Below, piece after piece: positions 1 through 12,900 of a DNA stretch of 64,000 nt. This DNA is from Diadema setosum (taxonomy: Eukaryota; Echinodermata; Echinoidea; Diadematoida; Diadematidae). Both the position numbers and the translations under genes were made by a program. Location of the stretch: positions 25,748,658 to 25,812,657 of the forward strand of contig CM067079.1 of NCBI GenBank assembly GCA_033980235.1. Direction: 5' to 3'. The stretch's first letter is position 1; the number at the start of each line of letters is the position of its first letter. The notes beneath the pieces are model-generated. The model ran no database searches, had not been told where the DNA came from, and worked only from the letters and a program-made list of their open reading frames with translations.

Positions 1-383
1 ACTGACAAGAAATCCTGCATTATTCATAAAGGGAGGAATACAACCACATTAAGGTAACCTGGTGCTAGAAGAAACAGGAGCAAATGCACAAAACTGAATG
101 TACAATATGCTGTAAGTTATAAGTCAGATTTGCCATTATCATTTAATACTAGAATGACTGTATAATCTAAACACATAGTAAGTGTGAGATATTATACACG
201 GATGAAACAAAGTGTTGTCATTAAAATATGGTGTCAACTTGACATATGATGTACACAATAAGTAATAGGTAGGATTTGTCATATCTGCCATGACTATATA
301 ATCTAAACGCACAGTAATAGTGAGATGTTGAATATATGGTAAAAGTTTTCACTCCTGACAGACTCCACAAAGAAAACATGCAC

Positions 384-578
384 CTGGGCTGTGTCTTTAC
401 TGGATGCGGCCTGGACAGACACAATGCTGAGAGTTCCCTTGATGTCCTCGACGTCCGACGCGCTCAGGGGACCGTCCGTTACCGTGGTGATGTTTACGAC
501 TTTGGACAGGACCGTAGATGCCGTCTGGAAGGAGACGGATCCATTCACAGCCGAGATGGCATCCAAGACATCCTTGAC
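384..578 (-). CDS. Gene A exon 21: GAIN-like helical segment, last exon in window
   Basis: Acceptor CTCTGCAAAG, donor GTGCAT (weak); phase 0 both ends, 65 codons. Reads VKDVLDAISAVNGSVSFQT, then ASTVLSKVVNITTV and GPLSASDVEDIKGTLSIVS. The pattern of a helix, an N-x-T site, and L-S-A-S-D-V-E-D-I-x-x-x-L is what is seen in GAIN subdomain A (LTxEDVxxIxxxL). The gene must continue beyond base 1, where the rest of a GAIN/GPS region would be expected. Confidence 0.72.
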
Positions 579-3500
579 CTTTGCAGAGGCATCAGATGAT
601 GAACAGAAAGACAAGGAGAGACAAAAGCAATGTGATGAAAAAAACAACACAACAACAACTATCCTGTGCCAACTACTGTATGTGAGTACCATGATTGATT
701 AACAAGTTCTTGCCACTCAGTGATGACTTGTACACATAGTGATAGAGACAGTTTGTGGCTTTCCTGCTAAAATACACCATGGGTGCTCATCTTTGCTGCT
801 GTTCTTGTTATTACCTCTGCCAAGGAAGGAGGAGGTTAAGTGATCATTGGCGTTGGTTTGTCTGTTTGCAAAAAGTTGTGTATAGATTAAAATGAAACTT
901 GCACAAAAAGTTGATATTGACACATGGAGCACCTCATTCAATTTTGGTAGTGATCTAGGAATTTCTAAGGATTTTTGAAGGATTTTTCATCTCTCGGCAA
1001 ATACAGTCAATGAACTTGCAAGCTGCGCGTACTGGAGGTTTAAATACGTGCACAAAAGCGCATGCTCTGCTCGGACAAGGCGCCGTGCAATGACGTAAAC
1101 AAAAGGTTTCTATTTGGGGAAATTGCATGCATGTAAGGGTGGAAATAGAGTTGCTGGCTTGGCGGAGGTCTGTGCTCTCCAAGTTCTTTTCTAGTTGTTT
1201 GTTTACTTCAGTGGTGTAACCTTCCCTCCTCCCAACCCCCCCCCCCCCCCCACCACCACCACTACCACCTCTCCCGAATCCACCCCACAATGGTACTTCC
1301 ACAGCTTTTGCACTCACATTCAGCAGTGTTTGGGGCTGTGTTGGCAGTGCAGAGACAAGATCCCCTATACTGGATATCACTTTGCCACTTGCTGAGGAAA
1401 ACTTCAATCGCCCTGCGCTAAAACTGTTACGCTTCTAATGTATAAATAAGAAGAAATGGAAGTTGGAAGCATGAAGAAGGAGAAAAAGAAGAAAAAGAAG
1501 ATTCATAATAACAATAGTTCTCATCCTCTTCATCATCAAGATTCATTCATTCATTCACTCAATCATTCAAGTGTATGGCACAGTGTGTGCCTGTTTGATA
1601 CCATTTGCTGACTATTGTTAGTCACCTGGGGTGAACCACGAGGGGTCAATCATTATGCCACTTCATCTTTCACTGATTTTGTGTGTGCCTAATTCGTAGA
1701 CACCCCGAATCAACTTAATCCTATCATTACGATGATTCGGGGTGTCTACAAATTAGGCACACACAAAATCAGTGAAAGATGAAGTGGCATAAAATTTTCA
1801 TGCACTGACCTCATTTGCACCTGAGACGTCAACTTGGTCTGGTGGAGGGGATGTTGATGGCTGTGGTGTCGTCTCTGTGTCGGAAGTTTGTTCCCATGAC
1901 GATGAGCTGTACATGGTGGAAGAGCCCCCTGGGGTTGGGGTTTGGGGTGATGTTGACTCGTCCGTAGTGTGCAGGACCTGTGGAGTTGTCGCCTGCACGA
2001 CAGAATTTTGTTTTTGGGGAGAAGAGTCCTCCGTGCTCTGGGGATGGGTGGAGGCCTCCGACGTCTGCTGTGTCGCCGCCACGGTGACAGGAGTGCTAGC
2101 AGCCCACGTGGGCGTTGCATCGTCAGTGGAGGTGCCGGTCTCAAAGCTGGTGCTGGTCTCAAAGCTGGTGCTGGCTTCCTCGGTAGAAGGCAGCTGCGTA
2201 TTGCTCAGATATTCTACAGCAAAAGGAGCATACAAAAACATCCTCCTCCTTTCACAAATATCCTTCTTTAAATGAAATCTCAATCAAGTATGAATGTCTT
2301 GCAATACAAAAATTGCAAATGAATTAAAAATTTCCTCTTGAATTTTGACAAGTGTACAGTCGGGTACATTATATATGGTGTTTCTCTGCATACAATGTAC
2401 AAAAACACAATAGTCATATAATAGTTTTGATATGTTGACAATGACCTGCATATTGAACAGCAATACTGAAAATAACAATTACAAGTAGTTTGGCGCCATT
2501 AAATGCTTCCAAACTAAATAGGAATTAGTAGAAAAAAAAAAAAAAACTTACACTGCAGCTTTAAATATTTTGAATTGACCCATTCCAATCCAACTACAAG
2601 ATAATGAAGCCTCTTTCACGCAATTCACAAAGTGCATTCAACTTTTGATTCTATCAGTGACAGATAAAAGAGACCTGCACCAATGACTGTAGCCTGTTCA
2701 AATCTACCGACCAATCTGCATGCTGTGCCGAAATCTACCATCTAGGCCATGACCAGAAACATACCCAGCTGATATCCTGTCAATTCCACTCGCATGCACG
2801 GGTAGCTATGCCAGTCGGTCGGATAGATCCTGATGTAGCGAAACTCCATGGGGTTGACTAGCGTTTCCAGCACTGATACGTCACGTCGATATGTTCCAGC
2901 AAACATCTGAGGGTTGATCAAATGCATAGTAAGATTTCATTTTTCTTGCTTTACAAAGGTATAAGTGGTGGAGCGCCATCTCTTGGGCACTATGTGACAG
3001 TTGAGAGAGAGTGATTAAACTCGATGAGTTAGAAACCAAGCTAGACAGACTGAGTTTTCATTGATAAGAATGTTTTACTGATATGTTTTTGTAGCATAAG
3101 AAGACTGGAAATTCAAAACAGTACTAACAAGAGATATCAAGGTGTGCTATAAGAGAAATCCTAATTCCCTGTAAGCTTTGCTGAGATTATGCATATTAGA
3201 CAGGATATCACACACTTAGCTAATACCATTGTAACAGAGTTACAAGGATCAAATATTCAAAGAATAAAGTCTAGTCCATTACTCTCATCAATATCTAAAG
3301 CAATTTGAAATCATTTCAATAGTCAAAACGCTGGGTCTACAAACACTGCATGACAACTTGTGTCACAAAAAAAAACAACCACAACAACAGATATGTTGAA
3401 GAGGAAACATAGCTTTTCACATTTTTATCAGTGGTGTTTGAGGTTTGTGGCTGCCTAAATATTGGTGGTCTCCCACGGTAAACTCACCACAGGACTCGGG

Positions 3501-6500
3501 GAGTAGTCGTAGTAATCCCACGATGTCTCGTCCAGGCTGACCCGGATGTAGTACTCGATGACCCATTCATCATAAACATTACTTCCTTGCATGATGACTC
3601 CAGTGAGCATACCCCTGACAGCAAGGTCAATCTGAACAGGATTGGAAGGGGGGGGGGGGGGCAAAATCAGTTAGTATGACCTTTGTTTTATCCTGAAATA
3701 TAATTTGAAAGGTCATTCCAGACTTGAGCTTTAATTGACTCATGTCTTTGCAGATTCCATGTTTTAAAGGACAAGTTCACCTTCATTAACATAAGGATTG
3801 AGAAAATGTAGCAATATTAGTAGAACACATCATTGAAAGTTTGAGGAAAATCGGACAATCCGTTCAAAACTTATGAATTTTTGAAGTTTTTGTGCAGTCA
3901 CCGCTGGATGAGAAGACTACTGCAGTGTATGATGTCACATGCGTACAACAATGTAAGGAAAATATAAAGAGAATTTCACAAAATTTCATCTTTTGGAAAA
4001 AAGTACACATTCCCTTGACTCGTTACTGACGTATGTTATGGGTAATATTATTCTCATTGCCTTTAGAAAGAGGCAAGTCAAGTGCTCTTTTATTATGCGA
4101 AAAAAGTGAAAATATGTTGAATTTTCTTTACATTTTCTTTATACTGTTGTACTCATGTGACATCACGAGCCTTAGTAGTCTCCTCATCCAGCGGTTCCAA
4201 CACAAAAATTTTAAAAATTCATAACTTTTGCATCGATTGTACAATTTTCCTCAAACTTTCACTGATGTGTTCTACTAATATTGCTGCATTCTCTCAGTCT
4301 TTATGTTTATGAAGGTGAACTTGTCCTTTAATGTTTTACAAGGTGGTATATTTGCCATGTCCCTCATAATTTCATTTACCTGTTGTAGCCTCTTTAGTTA
4401 TAGTACTGATCTACTGGAGGGCCCTGCCATTATCATTATCCTATCGTTGCCAGGTGCCCATCTGTACACCTGGGTAGAGAGGGACATGATGGGCAAACAA
4501 TCTTGTCCAAGGATGTGAAGGAATGGAAAGGATTCTACCTCATGATCTTCTTGTTAAGAGTCCAATGCATTAATCACCATGTGTATACATGCAGTAATTT
4601 TGTAATTGAGGTGTGAGGATTTTCACAATAATTGTGCACAACTCAACTAGCATGCAAATTATACTATGCAGTTATCAGTTATATCCTCCCATCTGTGAAA
4701 TTACACACAAGTGAATTTTACTTATGTATGCCCAGCATAAAAGTTTCCTCTTTAAAAGTATGTCATGTTGATACCATCACAAGTGTAGAGTCATCTTGTA
4801 ACAATTTCCAGTAATGCATACCATGCTGCCTAAACCCCTTGAGGATGGGCTGACTTTACTATAACACACATCTCACATAGACACCTGAACAAGTTTACCT
4901 GGGACTAGTCTTCAACAGGTTAAAGCACCCAGAAGGATGCCCCAAGCATCTAGATTAAAGAGAACACATGAAATCCGGAGAAAGGTCAAATTCAACACTC
5001 ACTGCCAACCACCATGGGTAGTGTGAGCTATTCAGACAACAGACATCAATGTTTCCAACAAGATCTGGTTGAAAATGAAAACTGGTTTGTGAAGGACAGC
5101 CAATACAAAAGGTTTAACAAAGGTTTAAAAAACAACTTTCATGCCACACCAACGGACATCAATAAATTTCTTTACCCACCTGCATCCAAGGATCCTGGTC
5201 AGAGGAAGCCGGACACCAGCCGCCGGTGTCTGCATCCAGTCGAGCATTGGTCACTGCATCAGAGTAGCCATTGCTGCTTGACCACCACGAGGATGACGAC
5301 AGCTGACTGTCCTCGATTTTGCCCTTCATCATTCCCAGTTTGCGCTCTGTTGAATCCATGTAGCTTTCTGCAAGGGTGTCGGAAGAGGAAGAGTATGAGG
5401 TAGGAAAATGATTGGTGATCTACTGATAAATTTAGCCCTGATGCCAGGGTTTAAAGGGATAGTGCAGTTTTGGTTTAGATGGGGCAGCAGGTTTCCAACT
5501 CTACGTGCGTGTGTTGCTTGTGAGATAGTGAGAAATCTTGTAGGAAATATGAAAGAATATGTATTTCTTTAGAGGAATTCACAGTTTATTTGAAGAAAAG
5601 TGGTTTTGAAATGGCTGAGATATCCAAATAAAAACTGTACGAATAAAAGGTGGGACCCACCTTTAATTAGGATCGCTTTGTTTTGCTTTGCTCTTGGCAA
5701 ATAAATTTTCTGGCAATATTGTGTTAAGAAACTTTAATGACACTTTAAAATTCATTGGTAAAATCTGTACCAAATGTACAATATAGGTCAAAGGTCACAA
5801 CTGAAATTATGTGTAGAAGTTTCAAAGCTCCCATGTAGTGCTATCATATAAAGCAAACAGAATCAAAATTGGCTCATAAATGACGGAGAAGTAGCAAATT
5901 GAAGATTTTGATCACACACGGACGCACACACGGACAGACGGACAGACACACGGACACACACACGTACGGAGCCCGTTTCATAGTCCCCTGCTCGAACTCG
6001 TTCGGCGGGGACAAAAAGTTTAGTGTAAAACTAGAGGCATTAATAACATGAAACTTCCTCGAATTGGACCTGACAGCCTTTTTCATAGCAAGAAACTTTG
6101 GCGGATTACCAACTGGCAGTCGATGCATTGTGCAGACAAAAATTTTACTTCTGCGAATCTGGGCTCCTTGCAATAGTTTCATGCAGGCAAAATATTTCTT
6201 GTTTTGAAAGTATTCTCACCAGAAATGATCTGAATGTCCTCCAGCGCCACCATGGAGTAACCGTCGTCTTGTATCTGCACCTCAACCACCAGCTGACGGG
6301 GGAAGAAATTAGAGGAAGTTTTTTTTTTTTTTTTCCATCATCATGAAACATACTGGCATGTCCAGATATTGGCACTATGTACACACATGCTAGAAGTATT
6401 GCTTAAAGAGGAATGAGGCCCAACTACACATGTGGATTGAGTGAATGCAGAAATATTAAAGGAATGCATTAGTAAAAAATTGAGGAGAACTAGACAATCT

Positions 6501-6914
6501 GTTCAAAAGTTATGAATTTTCAGTTTTGGTGAAGCCCTTGCGGGATGAGAAGACTTCTATAGTTTGAGATGTCATATACTTTTGAGGAATGATATAAAGA
6601 AAAGATAAAGAAAATTCAAGAAATGTCAATTTTCATGAAAAGTGCACATTTCTTCATGCTGTAACTGAAATACAGCATACACGAAGAGTAATATTTTTCA
6701 AATTCGTACCCCAGAAGTTTGATAGAATGAAGCCATATAATATGCCATATTGTTGCTTCACCTAACAAGGGTACAATGTATGTAAGAACACCACAGCAAA
6801 AGCATTTTTTTTTTCAGTAATCTTTATTTTATTTCTATAATTTTACATAACAAAATATTCATCTTGAATGTATGCGACAATATTCAATCAATGATTAATC
6901 AAACAAAAAACAAT

Positions 6915-6945
<31 letters not shown>

Positions 6946-9900
6946 ACACACACACACACACAAATACTATATTGGCATAGATATGTCGGATATGATCACA
7001 ATACCCCAAAGAGAAAAGACAAACTTTACAGACACAAACATTCTATCATGTCACCAAATTGAAATATCACCCAGAAATACCCCCAAAACAAAACAAAACC
7101 AAACTCTGATCTTATGCTTTGCCATACCTGGTAGATTTCTCCAAAATCCAGGGAGACGAAATCTTCTACCCAGCCCATGGCGCTGTCATTATCGGCTGGT
7201 CCCGCCACCTCAAACTGCAACACATCGTAGTACATGGAAGTGTAACCCCCGTCGGGCTCATCAAAAACACGCATGTAGAAGGCAAGTCGGGAGGTGTCCC
7301 CGCCCCGCAGGTAATAGTTGAAGCGGAGGACGCCGCCTCTGATGCCCAGCAGATCCGGGACGACGTACTGCGTGGTCAACAGCGAGTTCCCATCCAAGAC
7401 GTTGGAGGAGGTGGATGTCGAGTTTTGGCTCGAAGTGGTCGTTTTATTAAAGGAACTGGAGCTGCTGTTGGTGCTTGAGTGTTGTTGCGAACTCGGGGAA
7501 GACGAGGACTGCTCCGACGAGAGGGCACTATGAGAATGGTAGTCTGAGATGACGTCTGTATTGATGTACCAATATTCATCTGTGGACAGACGAGGGTGGG
7601 AGCACTGTTTTATCTGATGTGTGCGATATCACGATTCAGCATTACTATAGTGCTTTAAAAAAGAGCTTATTCCAGAGTGTACACTTGTTAAAAAGTTCTT
7701 TGGTTGTGGGTTCTTCGAAGTACAACATAATAAGATACTTGATACACAGAGTTAATGCATAGTGTCAGGTTCCATACTAAAACTCCATGTTTCCAGATTA
7801 AGTTTTTAGAATGATGCATATTGAAGCTTTCGGGTGTAGTCTTCATACCTAACAACACAGAATAAAGATTATTTTACACAATTGTCATGGGATACTCCAA
7901 AAAGGGATATGGTATGGATATTGCATCATAACTGTACTACACAACAAAAGAAATATAGTTTTGACAAACTTTACACATTGTATATAATGACATTACAAAG
8001 GACAATGCATCATAAGCAGATGCAAATAGTTGCCTGAGCACAGCTAACTCCGCATGAGTCAAATTATTGGTACTACAGTGTAAGTTTTGAAAATCTTCAA
8101 CTCTCATGTTGTTATTTCCACTATTTTCATATCTATTTACTTCATGAGCAAAATCTGACTTTTATGACTTTCACAGAGTTGACACAGTATTCAGATTTCA
8201 GCAATCTCTCTTATATCTAAAAAGAGAGTATGCATATAGAGCTAATCATATTATTCAAGATGTCTGTCACACAGCAAATCTGCACAGTACTTTTGCAATT
8301 TTGTCTCATTTTGTAGATATGGAGAAGGAACCTGGTAGCCTCAAGAGCACTCAAGCGTGCATGTTAATTGGCGAAAAAAGCAAAGTAAGAGTTAACCCGT
8401 TGAGAACGGACTGATTCTGCATTAACACGCATTTCCCACAGACACCTGCCCGAGTATTCTCGGGACTCGTCCTCAAAGGGTTAAAAAAAACTTGCCTGTC
8501 AGGAAGAGGGGAATAGGGAGAACATCCCCCTGTTCAGCGATCCCGAAGGGAATCCCGTCTCCTTCTAGTACGATGTCTTCCTTTACAATAGATTCTGATG
8601 AAAACAGCTCTGCAGCAGTGATGAGGCCAAAAAAAAAAATTGAACAGTGACATTCAAAAAGGTACACCCTCGTGTGCATGCAAAGTTAAAGAAAACAAAA
8701 ACAAAATGACATGGATGTGGACACACACACATATAACAGATATCTTCACAGACAGAAAACAGACACACAACATAAGGTATAGAAATTCAACCCTACAAAT
8801 CGAAGTACAGTTGAACCTCTATTATCCGGCCTCCCTTTATCCGGATCTCTCTATTATCCGGACGCAATCTCGCCGTGATTTTTTAAATCTTTTTTTAATA
8901 ATTACGGGAGGAAAGGGGGATTCCCAACGGATACATTTCTTAATAATTATTTAGGTAAATCATCCCAAGAATTTATAAAAGAAAATGATTTCATTCTTGC
9001 AAACACGAACCTCTATTTTGGGGTCTGTTACTGTGTGTAACAATGAAAAGGTTGCAGTATACACATTACTACATGTGGTACTACAATGGGCTACATCAGT
9101 ACATGTGTATGTATATCAAAGAGATTTTCCCCAGTGATGTATATGTAGACTCTACATGTATAAAGCATTGAGTCTCCCGTATCCGGCCAAATCCCTTATC
9201 TGGATACGAGAGGTTCAACTGTACTGTAAAAGTGGATATTTTCGCGAGACTAATTTTTCGCGCTTGGCCGGGTGAGAAGAGTTTCACATGTTTTTAATTC
9301 AACGGAATCGAGACATCATGCACAGGAACATATGGTAGGCAAAAATATTCGCATGCTTTTATTTTCGCGCTAGTTTCTGGTTGCGCGAAATGCGCGAAAA
9401 TTTCAACACCGCAAAAATTTCCACTTTTACAGTACATACGGAGATCTAATGTATGGACAATGTTATAAATAAACAAGAAAATTGAAGAGGAGTCTATTTT
9501 TTGGCCAGGGTTTAGATTTTATAATGATCTACATGGAAATATATATTTTTTTCAAACAGAAGTCATATTTCTTACCTCTTGTAGTGGCAATGTTACATCT
9601 GCCAAGAAGGTTATATTATGTTTTGCCAGTGTTGGTTTGCTCGTTTGTCTGTTTTTTGTTTGTTAGAAAAACCACTCAAAAAGTTATCAAAGGATTCAGA
9701 TGAAATTTGCAGGGAAAAGGTAATAATGACACAAGAAATATATGGATACATTTTGGTAGTGATCTGGATTGATGTCTTGATCCAGGAATTTTTCTGAAAT
9801 TTTTTTAAGGATTCTTTTATCTTTGGGAAATAATACCACTGTCAGCATGTGTGCAAATAACTCCAAAATAAGCCAGATTACCAACACTCTTTTTTACACT

Positions 9901-12900
9901 AATTCATGATGACCATTATTAACCATGATCAACGCTAAATAGCCCCACAATCAGTCACAAAGGAATGAATTGAATATAATCATATGAGAACAGAAAGAGA
10001 ACTGTTAAGAGCGAGTTTATTAGTCATCTTCAAACACTCACCAAAGTTCATGTAACCATAGAGCTCTACACGAAGACAGAAGTAGCTGTCAATGGATTCG
10101 AATCTGCTGAGTCTGAAGTACCTTGCCACGATGTTAAAGGAAAATTGTCTCACTTCCACGTCATCTGCATTCATCAAGGATGTACCCTGCACCTGATTTG
10201 GGATGAGTGTACAAATACTGAATACGCCACAGCGAGTCTAACTTTTTCGTGAATTGAGACTTCCCAACAATTTCTTGAGTGATTGGATTTGAGATAGTGG
10301 AATAAAGCGATGGATAGTAGAAATGTGCACATCCATTTACAGGGTAGGCATGCCATGACATGGATCTACTAAAGCTGTATTATAACGTACTTCAAATTTA
10401 TGTTGGAATCAGAGTTCATTTTTCCATGTGTTGTTCAATTCGCAAATAGCTCCTCTTGCTTAAAGCCATACTTTTAAATTAACAATCAACTGAACCTCCA
10501 GGAACTTTGAATGTGACTGAAAATAGACCTTTAGATCAGTCCACAGTGTGAAATGTCTTCTTCAAATTTAGATAATTTGGCCAGAATTTGGAGGTGCAGA
10601 TAGTGCATTGGCAAATACAGTAATTTTGAGAGGCAAATATTGAGGAGATATATGCAATATGTTTCTCTAAAGGAATGTTCGTACATACATTGTAGCTACT
10701 CTAAAAAAAGAAATGTTTGCGTGCATGAAACTTTTGCGAATTTTGTGAGGCAGGTTTTGCAAATGTAGAAATGCACACAAATAGTCTTTGTCTTACACAA
10801 TGCATCGAATGGCAAATGCCAGTTTGCAAAAGTTTCATGGCCCAAAAAAAGGCCGTGGGCTCCAATGCGCAAAGTTTCATGGCAGGAGTGCTTCTGGTTT
10901 TATAATAACAGTCATGGATATTTACAAGGAATAGGATGGTGTGTGTGATGTATTAGTTTGAAAGGACCATGCTGATCTAAGGGCAAACTTGCAGTTTGTT
11001 TGAGGGCTCAAGCTACAAGCCCATAATTGCTTCTTAGTAGTCCTGGGCCCCGATTCATAAAACTTGTTATCAGTGACAACTGCAACATATCTATGACAAA
11101 TTTGCTCTCAGCCAATCAGATGCAAGGATTTCAGTAGCTTGTCACAACTATGACAACTTGTCACTGATAACAAGTTTTATGAAACAGGGCCCTGGTGTTT
11201 AATGTTACATTTGTTTCTTTGTTATGACTTGCTCATTGTTTTATATTTTGCCAAGTAAGTGAAATGAGATGAAGAAATCTTTTACTTCAGATCACAGACT
11301 TACATATATTGCCTTCAACAATCTTAAATGATTTTTTCAAAGTTCTTTTACCTCGCGTTCACATTGGTCCCCGCGACGCGGGGAAAGTCCCGAGCTGTGG
11401 GACTTTCTCCTCAAAAACCATAATGTGAACGCTCGCTGGGACTTGTCCCCTCGTCCCCGCGAAGCAAGTCGGGTACGGGGACAAGATTTGGAGGGGAGAG
11501 TGACCTTGAGGCGCAATTGATAGCGTCTAGCTGTGGTCATCAAATGTGCGCATGCACTATGCCTGGAGTCAAGTGGCAGAGCTCGCTCCAAGCCCCAAAA
11601 TGCCCCCACAGCTTGGGGACAGATGAGATACCACTGTGAACGGTCAGTCGTAAAAGAGACAAGATCTCTTATGGCTGTCCACGCATCGCGGGGACCAATG
11701 TGAACGCGGGGACGGACAGACGGGATACTTTTGCCACGCATTTTTCGCAAGAACCGATTGCAAAAATTCTGCGGCGCTTGTCTTACCGTGGCTGCATAAT
11801 ACTTCTGTCTGTCCACGCTGTAGGATAACTTGTACTTGGTGAGGTATGAGCCGGCCGGTGGCGCCTGCCGATTGCTGTCCGAGCGTCCCTGGACAGCGAT
11901 GTGGTCGAGGAATGCCTTGGACAGGAGATCCATTTCCAGCCAGGGGTTTGAGTCGTCGGGAGCTGCGCACCAGGCGCTGTTGCCATAGAGACGGGCATGA
12001 TGAGGCTGGTGATTCGCATCGAAGCTGGAGCTGGCAGAAATCTGTACATCGCGGATGTCTTCGCTCTCCATGCCCAAGGCAATTAAACCTCCTGTGTTAA
12101 AGATTCGATGAGAGAAGTCCATCTCCAACCCTGGCTGTAATTTGGTGCATACATGCGAGCATTGATAAAACCAATGTTGTCTTCCATACCCAGAGTTCTG
12201 TATCTGCTGCATAAATATTTTACACATACACTATTTCATGCATTTGGAACCTAACTCACAACTGGTTGAATTCGCAATCAAGGAGCACATCGAGAGTGTA
12301 AGAAAGAAGTATTATTGCTTTTCAAGAAAAAAGTTGGTCATCTCTCACCATGGAGACAATATCTATCTTTCTTTGTTATGAGAGGCAATGTTTTAGCAAG
12401 TCGTTAATTTTGCAGATATTGGTTGACTCTTGAAAATCATAAAGATAAACACCCAGCATAAAATGTTGCATAAACAGTAGCCTCCTCAGTGTAAGAACTG
12501 TTCTTCTACCAGTCTCCAACTTTCATATGTGGGCTAAGAATTACCTCTTGGGGTAAAAGGTCTTGTCTCAGGATGTACGTCCCACTCAGGAATAATTCAG
12601 ATTCTCTTCATCAGAATCTAGATCCCTGACCCTGCACAGAAGATCTTTTGATTTACTCTCACTTCTTGCTCACTTCCTATCAAAATGTACCACTGGATGA
12701 TATTCACAGCAAGGAGGCCTAAGGCTTACAACTTCATCTTGTTCTGTAGAAGTACACCAATCATACTCTGAATGGAATGCCGATGGTAAACATCTTCACT
12801 TTTATATTCCGACAGCCTGCTCCATGTAGAGTGCAAGTGTGGTCATTGGAGCACAATGATAGAAGACAAGAACAATATTTCCCTACAGTGAAAGTGAGCA

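Noticed and set aside
11337..12227. 296-codon minus-strand frame
   Set aside because: Only 11787-12091 is exon; the rest runs into the intron and a transposon, and splice signals define the true edges.
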